Source: an uncultured Bacteroidia bacterium (GTDB lineage Bacteria > Bacteroidota > Bacteroidia > Bacteroidales > Prolixibacteraceae). Taken from it: a DNA stretch of 39,070 nucleotides. Below are positions 1 to 6,703 of this stretch, in pieces; the stretch's first letter is position 1; each line of letters begins with the position of its first letter. The stretch is from NCBI GenBank assembly GCA_903850335.1, contig CAINLJ010000103.1, positions 1 through 39,070 of the forward strand, read 5' to 3'. The position numbers were made by a program, and so were the translations under genes. The notes beneath the pieces are model-generated. The model ran no database searches. It was not told the DNA's origin and worked only from the letters and a program-made list of their open reading frames with translations.

Positions 1-99
1 GAAACGGAACCGGGGGTAGGGATGCAGTTACATTCTCAGCCCCGACGGCGGGTTGAACCATTTCCTGGAGAGTTTGAAAACACCTTGTTAACCTTCTAA

Positions 100-338
100 T
101 TATGATTCCAGAACCGTTTTCCTTGGTCGGGAACCACTACGTCCAAGGTTGTCGTATGTAAAAGTAGTCAAAAACGTGAACCTGCGGTGGAATCAACAAT
201 GCTGCTTATACGGCCTTGCGTATCGTATCCATAGCTGCAGCTTACATTATTTGGAGAACTGATACCCAGTAGTTGTTTATTTGCATTGCAGGTAAAGGTT
301 GTTATACCCTCAGGATTATTATATTTTTTTAGGCAAGT
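100..338 (-). pseudogene. Rhs/YD-repeat protein remnant
   Basis: Not an intact gene. Read on the minus strand, positions 338 to 168 give an open stretch containing NPEGITTF, QLLGISSPN, YGYDTQGRISSI and VDSTAG, which is the layout of Rhs/YD repeats (a YDxxGR core followed by a short strand). A TGA at 170-168 closes this frame. The next YD unit, TTFTYDNLGR, continues at once in another frame and stops at about 100, so there is at least one frameshift. Nothing recognisable remains upstream of 338 or between 1 and 99. Rhs proteins are large secreted or surface toxin-delivery shells with variable C-termini, and dead copies are common. The family call rests on the YDxxGR motifs only; the rest of the original gene is missing or lies outside the window. 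Confidence 0.6.
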
Positions 339-397
339 TTATGCCAGGGTAATGAATTAGGACTAAAAAAATACCTTTATCGACTGAAAAATGATAA

Positions 398-664
398 ATG
401 AATTCTATGGATTATAACTGGGCACTAAACTTGTTTTCTAAGCTAAGAAAAATAAAGATCAAGTCTCCTAATTTTTTGATTTTATGCTTGTTAATTTATT
501 GTTCCAGTGTAGCACAAGACAATAAGATTTTCTTTGACGTTACAAGTGGCGGAGGAAGGTTATATCTTAATGCCTATGAGAGTCATTTAGCAGGTCCTGT
601 TACTTTTTTTAATGCAAGACTGGGTTTGAAGACCATGGGGCAAAAGGAATGGCAGCAGATTTAA
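398..664 (+). CDS. Short secreted protein fragment, function unknown
   Basis: An 88-residue reading frame with a basic N-terminus and a hydrophobic stretch (about residues 24-37) ending in a plausible signal-peptidase site after SSVA. The supposed mature part (QDNKIFFDVTSGGG...) is only about 48 residues and ends abruptly where the opposite-strand gene ends. I do not recognise the family. An intact signal sequence, a tiny mature domain and an adjacent Rhs fossil suggest the preserved 5' end of a longer secreted protein that lost its body, but it could be a genuine small exported protein. Start is the first ATG; a second ATG four codons in is equally possible. No strong ribosome binding site is visible. 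Confidence 0.35.
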   Translation: MNSMDYNWALNLFSKLRKIKIKSPNFLILCLLIYCSSVAQDNKIFFDVTSGGGRLYLNAYESHLAGPVTFFNARLGLKTMGQKEWQQI

Positions 665-1317
665 TGTGGTTGATTATCCAATGTGATATTACCTAAAAAG
701 ACATTCCAGACTTTTAGTGTTTCGCTGCCAAATCTCTTCTCACGTTTTAATGCCCAGATTTCCCCGGCCCCTCCCGGGATGTGACTCCCCTGTTTGTCAG
801 ACAACCGGATAGATAGAGGGAACCGGAAATAAAGCTGTCCTGTGAATATGGAATCGTTGAGCATATGCAAACCGGTCGATATCCAGATGGAATCCGGTTT
901 CAATCCAAAGATATTTTTCTGAATTTTACTCGTAGAATCAACCATTTCAGCAATTTTTATCCGATTCAATTTCCTTTTCCCATCTGTATAAAGCTGAAAA
1001 GTGCACCGATCCGACAGGAAGAGTTCAACGATAATTGCCCGTGTTTGGCTTTTAAAACCTGAGACTGTTTTCTGGTCATTCAAAAGGTTAAGGTAATCCC
1101 AAAAATCTGAGGATTTCAACTTTGCACTCTCTTCGAAGCCCTTCAATGAATTGATTGAAAGGGAATCAGCACCAAAGAAAGAGGTGATGCTGTCTCTGGC
1201 CGACTCGATTCTTGCCTCCTCCCGGGAAGCATCGAACTGTTCCCGCTGATTGCAACTTTTCGAACAGAGCAGGACGTACATAAAAGCCAGTACACCAATG
1301 TAGATTACCCTTTTCAT
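661..1317 (-). CDS. Exported hypothetical protein
   Basis: 218 residues. The N-terminus (MKRVIYIGVLAFMYVLLCSKSC) is a short signal or membrane anchor; the Cys at about 18 could be a lipoprotein acylation site, though the lipobox is imperfect. The rest looks soluble and periplasmic, mixed alpha/beta, with a segment that includes the words WISTGLHMLND and LYFRFPLSIRLSD. I cannot assign a family. Its ATG overlaps the TGA of the upstream membrane protein gene by four bases (ATGA), so the two are almost certainly translationally coupled and may act together at the inner membrane. The C-terminus meets the plus-strand fragment at 664. Confidence 0.7.
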   Translation of the reverse strand: MKRVIYIGVLAFMYVLLCSKSCNQREQFDASREEARIESARDSITSFFGADSLSINSLKGFEESAKLKSSDFWDYLNLLNDQKTVSGFKSQTRAIIVELFLSDRCTFQLYTDGKRKLNRIKIAEMVDSTSKIQKNIFGLKPDSIWISTGLHMLNDSIFTGQLYFRFPLSIRLSDKQGSHIPGGAGEIWALKREKRFGSETLKVWNVFLGNITLDNQPH

Positions 1318-2249
1318 AACTTTTTACCTTTGATCCGGAACCTGAGAATCTTGATCTTCCCGTTGCTGAATTGAGAACGAAGAATCTCGATGTTTTTAAG
1401 ACTGCCCGCAGGAATAGTAAGTTTGTCTATAAATTCCTGTTTGTTAAATAGTGCTAACCCTGATAACTCTTTGTTATTGAATACCTGACAAATCATTGCT
1501 TCATCATCAATCATCTCATTCAGCCGTTTACGCCGTTTTTCCCAGTCGTCAACGTTTAACGTCGAAAAATACTGGATCATGAGTGCATAATCGTCGGGTT
1601 CCAGCAGGATCGTCTCATCAGTATCGAGTTTCCTTACAATTCTGACAATTGAATCCGTCTTATAGCAAGGCGCCTTCACAACCATTACGATCTTGCTCTT
1701 ATCCGTTTTCAAACGGTAACGCCCGTCACGACCTACAAGTGTTTGTACGGGAGACTCTCCTTCGCCGTAGAGAATGACCTCCGTTTTATCACTCGTAATG
1801 GATTCATGCGTATCGGCATCCATAAAAGTAAAGCAGTAATTCTGCGTATTGAATAGCTTAAATAATCCGAAAAATGCACCGATTATCACGAAGGAGAGCA
1901 AGATGGCAAAGAGCATTATCCGGGTAGAGTTCGGGGAAGTTGTTTTATGGGTTTCCTTCGGTTTATTTTTAAGCAGGAAGTCATCCCAATTTTTAAAACC
2001 GGCATATTTACTCAAAAAGTTTAACATGTCAATCCTTGGAAGTACAGGATTAGAGATTTTCATGTGGGTATAGAACCACTTTTCACTGATACACGCATTC
2101 TCCTTCATGCGCAGGTCTTCCTGGAAATCTGAGATTTCCTGTCCTTTCCAAAGTTCAATAGAAGGGTTAACAGCTGGGAAAGATTGTTTCATCTTCAATA
2201 CAATCTTTTGCTTAAGCAACTCGAAATATATTTGATCTTTTCCCTGCAA
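1314..2249 (-). CDS. Single-pass membrane protein with N-terminal cytoplasmic helical domain
   Basis: 311 residues. Residues 1-95 form a soluble helical domain with the words NPSIELWKGQEISDFQEDL, SEKWFYTHMK and LPRIDMLNFLSKYAGFKNWDDF, a pattern I associate with uncharacterised Bacteroidota proteins that carry this N-terminal module before a membrane helix. A transmembrane segment lies at about residues 110-133. The exported part begins with a beta-rich stretch resembling a carboxypeptidase-regulatory-like fold (about 138-215), followed by a charged helical region. The start is TTG; the next in-frame ATG is codon 20, but the residues before it look like part of the domain, so TTG is preferred. 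Coupled by ATGA overlap to the exported protein gene downstream. Function unknown. Confidence 0.7.
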   Translation of the reverse strand: MQGKDQIYFELLKQKIVLKMKQSFPAVNPSIELWKGQEISDFQEDLRMKENACISEKWFYTHMKISNPVLPRIDMLNFLSKYAGFKNWDDFLLKNKPKETHKTTSPNSTRIMLFAILLSFVIIGAFFGLFKLFNTQNYCFTFMDADTHESITSDKTEVILYGEGESPVQTLVGRDGRYRLKTDKSKIVMVVKAPCYKTDSIVRIVRKLDTDETILLEPDDYALMIQYFSTLNVDDWEKRRKRLNEMIDDEAMICQVFNNKELSGLALFNKQEFIDKLTIPAGSLKNIEILRSQFSNGKIKILRFRIKGKKL

Positions 2250-2286
2250 AGCTGATTAGTTTTTTGTGTGATTGGATGTAGAACGT

Positions 2287-2325
2287 TTGTAAAATATTTA
2301 CAATTGATTTACAAAAGAATTACAA
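2287..2325. promoter_or_regulatory. TTTACAA repeat cluster in divergent intergenic region
   Basis: An inverted pair TTGTAAA (2287-2293) / TTTACAA (2297-2303) is followed by a second TTTACAA (2308-2314, 11 bp on) and TTACAA (2320-2325, 12 bp on). Near-helical phasing between divergent genes (minus-strand 2249, plus-strand 2495) suggests a binding site for a dimeric regulator. The repeats are AT-rich, so chance is possible. Confidence 0.3.
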
Positions 2326-2346
2326 TTATTCCCGGTTCGATCCTCC

Positions 2347-2354
2347 TATTTTTG
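2347..2354 (+). promoter_or_regulatory. Bacteroidota -7 box (TATTTTTG)
   Basis: Perfect match to the TAnnTTTG -7 consensus, 140 bases upstream of the membrane protein gene at 2495. No convincing -33 TTTG lies at the expected distance, so the call is tentative. If used, the mRNA has a leader of about 130 bases. Confidence 0.3.
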
Positions 2355-2477
2355 CTTCTGAAATGACAGGCAGAAAATATTCGTTGGATTCAAAGTTAAA
2401 AAAAATCAATTATCGTCAATATTTTACCAAAAAATTTAATGATGAAAAAAATAATATATTTGATTAAACTATTTAAA

Positions 2478-2489
2478 AGAGAAGGAGGT
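2478..2489 (+). promoter_or_regulatory. Unusually strong Shine-Dalgarno sequence
   Basis: AGAGAAGGAGGT precedes the ATG at 2495 by five bases and is a near-perfect anti-16S complement. Most genes in this window, as is usual in Bacteroidota, have weak or no such site, so this one stands out and fixes the start of the 134-residue protein. Confidence 0.75.
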
Positions 2490-2494
2490 AAACC

Positions 2495-2899
2495 ATGATT
2501 AAGCACGTACACAAACACATCACGAGCGAACTGCAGCAAAACACCAAAACAGATGTTATCTTTATTCTATCCTCTATCATTTTAAACCTGATCAGCCTGG
2601 CCATTAATTCTGGAATGGTGGAGAAGTCGCGTACCGAGGGTTCTGCACTCGCGGTAATGTTCGTCTTTGTCTTTTTAATCGTTTTGGTCAATATTGTGGT
2701 CATTTTCGGGTTGATTAAGGGGAAGGAGACACGGAGTAAGCTGATCAATGGCCTGATCACCATGTACAGGGATCAGGACGTTGCCAGGTACTACGATGAA
2801 TCACTTTTAGGCAATTATAACCTTAGGTATAACCTCTTTATCCTGGTCGTGATTTGTACCGGAATAATTGCCACCATTGTACCTTTTATGCTCAGGTGA
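2495..2899 (+). CDS. Small integral membrane protein
   Basis: 134 residues with three hydrophobic helices: about residues 20-40 (VIFILSSIILNLISLAIN), 52-73 (ALAVMFVFVFLIVLVNIVVIF) and 112-132 (LFILVVICTGIIATIVPF). The loop between helices 2 and 3 is basic and probably cytoplasmic (RSKLINGLITMYRDQDVARYYDESL). I do not recognise a named family. The start is fixed by a very strong Shine-Dalgarno sequence. It is followed 52 bases later by another small membrane protein on the same strand; the two may be co-transcribed. Confidence 0.75.
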   Translation: MIKHVHKHITSELQQNTKTDVIFILSSIILNLISLAINSGMVEKSRTEGSALAVMFVFVFLIVLVNIVVIFGLIKGKETRSKLINGLITMYRDQDVARYYDESLLGNYNLRYNLFILVVICTGIIATIVPFMLR

Positions 2900-2951
2900 G
2901 CACTGAATTAGATAATCACAGATAGTTTATTTTATAGTTAAATACAAAAAA

Positions 2952-3320
2952 ATGAAAACAACAACATCAATCAGTATCCTCCGCTGGACGGCCAGCATTA
3001 TTGGAATATTATTAGTTGCGGTTACGCTGCTCTTTCTCATTGGTTCATTGTTTGAGGGACAAAACAGACCTGGCCCCGGTCTCAGCACTTTTACAAAAAT
3101 AACATTTGTAGTATGGGGTATGGGCCTGGCCGGCATAATTTTAGCACTATGGAAACCAGGAAAGGGAGGACTATTCTCGTTGCTTAGTTTTATCGTTTTT
3201 AACATCCTGGTCGTTTTTAGTCCTAATCCGGATTCCCATTATTCCTTTGTACTTTTGATATTCCTGCTCCCGTCAATATTATTTTTAGTATTTTGGTGGT
3301 TAAAAAAACAAGCCCGATGA
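2952..3320 (+). CDS. Four-helix small membrane protein
   Basis: 122 residues, nearly all membrane-embedded: helices at about 10-30 (WTASIIGILLVAVTLLFLIG), 46-64 (ITFVVWGMGLAGIILAL), 71-88 (GLFSLLSFIVFNILVVF) and 94-115 (HYSFVLLIFLLPSILFLVFWWL), with a short exported loop carrying GQNRPGPG. The layout (FEGQNRPGPG, then WGMGLAGIILALWKPGKGG) resembles small uncharacterised DUF-type membrane proteins of Bacteroidota. No catalytic residues are apparent. It follows the other small membrane protein and is closed by a hairpin 31 bases after its stop. Confidence 0.7.
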   Translation: MKTTTSISILRWTASIIGILLVAVTLLFLIGSLFEGQNRPGPGLSTFTKITFVVWGMGLAGIILALWKPGKGGLFSLLSFIVFNILVVFSPNPDSHYSFVLLIFLLPSILFLVFWWLKKQAR

Positions 3321-3350
3321 CTTTGATACGTGTAAAATAGTCAGATATAA

Positions 3351-3378
3351 ATTTCCGCCAATGTCAAAAGGCGGAAAT
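3351..3378 (+). terminator. Hairpin after the small membrane protein pair
   Basis: Perfect 9-bp inverted repeat ATTTCCGCC (3351-3359) / GGCGGAAAT (3370-3378) with a 10-base loop, 31 bases after the stop at 3320. There is no strong T-tract, so it may be a weak terminator or mRNA-stabilising hairpin. Confidence 0.5.
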
Positions 3379-3435
3379 CTATAGTATTTCAGGATAAAGA
3401 TGACCCCCAACTCCATCCGAAATTTATTTAAAATA

Positions 3436-4221
3436 TTATTCCTGTATATATTTTTTCCATTCTTCAATAAGGTCAGATTCTGTTGTTTTCAACGCCGATA
3501 ATATAGCAGCCTTTTTATTGAAAGGTAAAAGTTCTTTCAACTTAGTCCTCCAATATTTATTGTTTATAAACATAACATCCGAACCGGAAAGTTCATACCG
3601 TAACTTAACGGTCCAAAAATTATCCAAACTTTATGGAATTTTGTTTTCAATAATAGCTCTTTTGATTTCTGAGATTCTTATAGAGCCACATTGTCCTGAG
3701 GCAAAAGTTGCCAGGCCCTCCACAAACCAATCGATGCCCTCGACATCACTAAAATCGGGACTGGCGTTAAGTTGACCATGAAATACATGGACCAATTCAT
3801 GTGTAATTAATTTTTACGTTTTTGCTGTATCAGCGTATTTATGTTCACAGGATTCTGTGTCCCAGATCTTCGGTGAAATGATATCCAACTTTGAGGCAAC
3901 TCCGCTTCCTACCATCCAGCATTCAGACTTAAAGTCCGGACTGTTCCAATCTTTTTGCCATGTACTATCTAATGAATGTCGGTTGGGATGAATAACTATA
4001 TCGAATTCTTTATTGAACGGCGAGTTAAAAAAAATCGTTACTGAGACTATACCATTTTTTGTTAATTTTTCATCCTCATTGATATTCATACTATCAACTG
4101 GTAAATACCTTACATGGTAACCAGGATACTTTTAAACAAGCCAGTTATTCTCAAAAGGTTTCCAGCTAATAAGTACAAACAAGAGTATAAGTTGCAGAAA
4201 TAGTGATTCTTTTGTTTTCAT
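3436..4221 (-). pseudogene. Zinc metallopeptidase (HExxH) relic with three in-frame TAA stops
   Basis: Starting at the ATG at 4221 and reading to the TAA at 3438-3436, one single frame (262 codons) is maintained with no frameshift, interrupted by three TAA codons: codon 30 (4134-4132), 3816-3814 and 3633-3631. The N-terminus (MKTKESLFLQLILLFVLIS) is a signal peptide or anchor. Immediately after the second stop comes KLITHELVHVFHGQ with the zinc motif HELVH, followed about 25 residues later by WFVEGLATFASGQ, whose glutamate is the expected third ligand of a gluzincin-type (peptidase MA-like) enzyme. The enzyme was probably an exported peptidase. It cannot make a full-length product unless the stops are read through, and the zinc motif lies beyond two of them. 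I cannot name the subfamily. Confidence 0.75.
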
Positions 4222-4456
4222 GACAAAGGCGATTTAATCAAATTAGACCCCTTGATCTCCGGAATGGTTAAAATAAAGAATTAAAAATTTATAAGAAAAA
4301 CATTTTTCTAAGGATTTTCATAAACAACATGAAAGGTTCGATGTTAATACAAGTGATTCGCAGAAATGGATCCTTAAAAAATATGGCTGCTTTTGCGGAG
4401 GTGAATAAATTTTATATCAAATAAAGAATTAAAACTTTCAATTAATTTAAAAAAAC

Positions 4457-4846
4457 ATGAAGAAATTTTTATTATTCGTTTTTGCTACTGCAATTTCAAT
4501 CTCATTGACCTCAACAAGGCTTTCAGCCCAGGAAAAGCAAACTAATCAGGGTCAGCCTGCAAGCCAGGACAAAACTGAAGTAAAATCCAGTGAAAAAGAT
4601 GGCAAAGAAGGTCATAAAGAGGGGAAAAAGGAATTTAAACACGGGAAAGGTGATTTTAAAGAAGGCTCAAAAGAATTAGAAGGAGGAAAGAAGAAAGGAA
4701 AAGAAGGCCATCATGATTCAAAGGTAGACCATAAAAATTCCGAAGGACAAAAACATGCTGAGGGTCACAAGGGACAGAAACACTCCGACGCAGGACAAAA
4801 AGATGCTAAAAAAGAGGGAAAAGAAGCTTCAGAAACTGCTAAATAA
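4457..4846 (+). CDS. Secreted Lys/Gly/Glu/His-rich low-complexity protein
   Basis: 129 residues. A clear signal peptide (MKKFLLFVFATAISISLTSTRLSAQ, cleavage after SAQ or nearby) is followed by about 100 residues almost devoid of hydrophobics: repeated KEG, KKG, GHK and QKH units, rich in lysine, glutamate, glycine and histidine. It is surely disordered. Many histidines and acidic residues make divalent metal binding (Ni, Zn or Cu) possible, but this is inference. The internal units are imperfect, with a rough period of 4-8 residues (KDGKEGHKEGKKEFKHGKG). No family is recognised. It stands alone, with its own 5' and 3' intergenic regions. Confidence 0.7.
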   Translation: MKKFLLFVFATAISISLTSTRLSAQEKQTNQGQPASQDKTEVKSSEKDGKEGHKEGKKEFKHGKGDFKEGSKELEGGKKKGKEGHHDSKVDHKNSEGQKHAEGHKGQKHSDAGQKDAKKEGKEASETAK

Positions 4847-4893
4847 TTCGATTAGAGATCAATTGGTTTCAATTTAAATGAAATCACTTATTA

Positions 4894-4920
4894 ATCTGTG
4901 TGAATCTGTGTAATCTGTGG
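4894..4920. repeat. Triple ATCTGTG intergenic repeat
   Basis: Three copies of ATCTGTG at 4894, 4904 and 4913 in tandem (spacing 10 and 9 bases), about 50 bases after the low-complexity protein gene. Short motifs of this kind are scattered in Bacteroidota intergenic DNA. No function can be claimed. Confidence 0.4.
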
Positions 4921-5000
4921 TGAAATTTAAAATTAAGGTGGTGTTCGGATAGTAACTATTGCAACAGTGATAACCGTTTTATGTCTATGGAATGCAATTT

Positions 5001-5040
5001 ATTACCTTCGGAAAGCCATTATTGGTGTTTGGAAGGTAAT
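5001..5040. repeat. Interrupted palindrome 3' of the GH43-like gene
   Basis: ATTACCTTC (5001-5009) pairs with GAAGGTAAT (5032-5040), and the centre holds the perfect palindrome CCATTATTGG (5016-5025). It lies 23 bases beyond the 3' end of the minus-strand GH43-like gene. No T-tract is present, so terminator function is uncertain. Confidence 0.35.
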
Positions 5041-5063
5041 TATTGGATTATGGAACTCTTTTT

Positions 5064-6071
5064 CTACGGCAGATAAAAATCAAAGGGCTCATCCCGGTTA
5101 CATACTATTTTATTGTTTAAAACCTTCAATTCCGCTACCTGAATGGATGAACGGCGAAGATCATAAGGAAGGACTCCGTTAAGTCCATTAGGTGCTTCAG
5201 TATGCTTCTTTCGTCCCGGATGGGTAAAATAAAAAATATATGCCTTATCATTTACCACAACAACATCGGCATGCGCCCCCGAGGGTGTATCTTCATTTCT
5301 TTGACTAGCGTTATCCAGGATTACACTGTTAAAAGTCCAGATATTACAGTCATCAGAAACATAAACAGCCAATCCCGCCCACTGATCAACAACCATCCAG
5401 AATTTATCCCTGAAACGGAACACCTTTGGGCCCTCATGGGGTCTGTCAGCCACGGCGGCATTCTTTTGCATTGTCCACGCATAAAGATCAGGACTTTCGG
5501 CCGTCATGCTAACGCTTCCATGATTTTCATCCTTGTACCACATCCGCCATTTTCCATCAGGCAAGCGAAAGACACAGGCATCAATAACTGAATTCGAGGA
5601 AAGTGGTAACTGACTTTCAAATTTCCAATCCCAAAGATCGTTGCTTGAATAATGTAAGATATGCTTATCACCACCCCAATGATCGCGTACTCCCTGAATA
5701 TAGGCAACAAACATATGGTATTTTCCTTTTTCGTACACTACCTCTGGTGCCCAAAAGGTATTCTCACCTTTTTCAATTGCAAGGTCCAATGCTCCCGGGT
5801 ATATCCAGGTCTGACCATGATCAGAAGTTGAAGCAATCCCTATTTTAGACCCATAACAATAAGAAACATCGGCTCCATCCTGGTTCGCACGACGCTGAGT
5901 ATAAAGCATCCACCACGATTTTTCAGTTTGGTTATAAATTACAGTTGGGTCAGCTGCACCATCGTACACCGGACACCTGTAAAGTGGAGCCGGTGCCTTA
6001 TGAGTGGTTTGAGAATTCGATCCTAACCCATAAAAAACAAAAACCAATACAATAAAGATTCTGACCAGCAT
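5064..6071 (-). CDS. GH43-like five-bladed beta-propeller glycoside hydrolase
   Basis: 335 residues with a signal peptide (about 1-20, cleaved near SNS-QTT), so periplasmic or surface. The body is a GH43-type (clan GH-F-like) beta-propeller: an N-terminal DGAADPTVIYN, with Asp41 as the candidate general base; SVIDACVFRL with Asp164 as the candidate pKa modulator; and HEGPKVFRF with Glu213 as the candidate acid. Repeated blade signatures (KSWWMLYT, KYHMFVAYI, KWRMWYKDE, KFWMVVDQW, KAYIFYFTH) mark the strands. GH43-type enzymes attack arabinan, xylan or other plant side chains; the exact substrate is not predictable here. It is the last gene of the minus-strand carbohydrate cluster, downstream of the broken GH127, which fits arabinose-containing glycans. 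A GH117-like or uncharacterised propeller is the alternative. Confidence 0.75.
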   Translation of the reverse strand: MLVRIFIVLVFVFYGLGSNSQTTHKAPAPLYRCPVYDGAADPTVIYNQTEKSWWMLYTQRRANQDGADVSYCYGSKIGIASTSDHGQTWIYPGALDLAIEKGENTFWAPEVVYEKGKYHMFVAYIQGVRDHWGGDKHILHYSSNDLWDWKFESQLPLSSNSVIDACVFRLPDGKWRMWYKDENHGSVSMTAESPDLYAWTMQKNAAVADRPHEGPKVFRFRDKFWMVVDQWAGLAVYVSDDCNIWTFNSVILDNASQRNEDTPSGAHADVVVVNDKAYIFYFTHPGRKKHTEAPNGLNGVLPYDLRRSSIQVAELKVLNNKIVCNRDEPFDFYLP

Positions 6072-6112
6072 ATATATAACTTTTATTTTAAAATTCTTAA
6101 TTCATCAAGTTT

Positions 6113-6703
6113 TCATTTTCCAGCCACAACAGGGAAAGCAGAAATCCTCAGACGTGCAGAACCCATGGGGATTAAAACGATATCCTCTCCATAGAAAAAT
6201 CGAGCGTCACAACATCACCATTATTCCAGGTCCTCAATATCAAGGCATACTGACCAGGAACTGTCTTGTTTGATTGTACAACACCATTGATTTTGAGTGA
6301 TCCCCTTTTGCACCATGAAGGAATGCGAAGATAAACCGGAAATTTAATCTTCTGTTCTGTGTTTATTGTAAACCGAACTGACTCCTCAAAAGGATAGTTG
6401 GTAACTTCTTTAATCGTTACAGGTTTATTATCAGCAATTTTCAAACTGACAGTACATGCTCCATAAAGAGCTATTGCAACTCCATTATCCGGTGTTGCCA
6501 TTGCAAGATGCTCTATGTAATAAGGCCAGCCCTGAGAATGATTGTGCTGACAACATCGACTGCTAAACGGATTCATCGCAAGGAAAGGTCCTGAAATCTG
6601 ATTTTTGTCAAATCAGCCTGAGCTGGCAAATTTGAAGGAGCCCCAAAACACGCAAGGAGCATCAAAAAACCTAAATTCTGAATTAACTCTTCTATTGTCA
6701 TTT
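6113..6703 (-). pseudogene. GH127/DUF1680 beta-L-arabinofuranosidase relic, internally deleted
   Basis: Three pieces in different frames survive on the minus strand. From the ATG at 6703, a signal-like peptide (IQNLGFLMLLACFGAPSNLPAQA) runs to a stop near 6577. Then SGPFLAMNPFSSRCCQHNHSQ begins in a different frame and continues through TNYPFEESVRF, YLRIPSWC and a GDVVTLDFSME segment to 6172. Last, VLIPMGSARLRISAFPVVAGK continues in a third frame to the TGA at 6115-6113. These are recognisable DUF1680/GH127 landmarks: the CCQHN cysteine pair, YPFEE, RIPSWC and the C-terminal VLIP/RISAFPVV. Intact family members are roughly 600-800 residues, so most of the (alpha/alpha) barrel is gone. The start overlaps the stop of the GH32 gene. 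Not functional. Confidence 0.8.

Noticed and set aside
3436-4221. TAA reassigned to a sense codon in this organism
   Set aside because: ppdK, the peptidase relic itself and other intact genes in the window end with TAA at their expected family lengths.
4329-4424. 31-residue plus-strand ORF before the low-complexity protein
   Set aside because: No ribosome binding site, no recognisable product; chance ORF in AT-rich DNA.
4967-5182. 71-residue plus-strand ORF with hydrophobic start
   Set aside because: GTG start, lies across a palindrome and antisense to the GH43-like gene.
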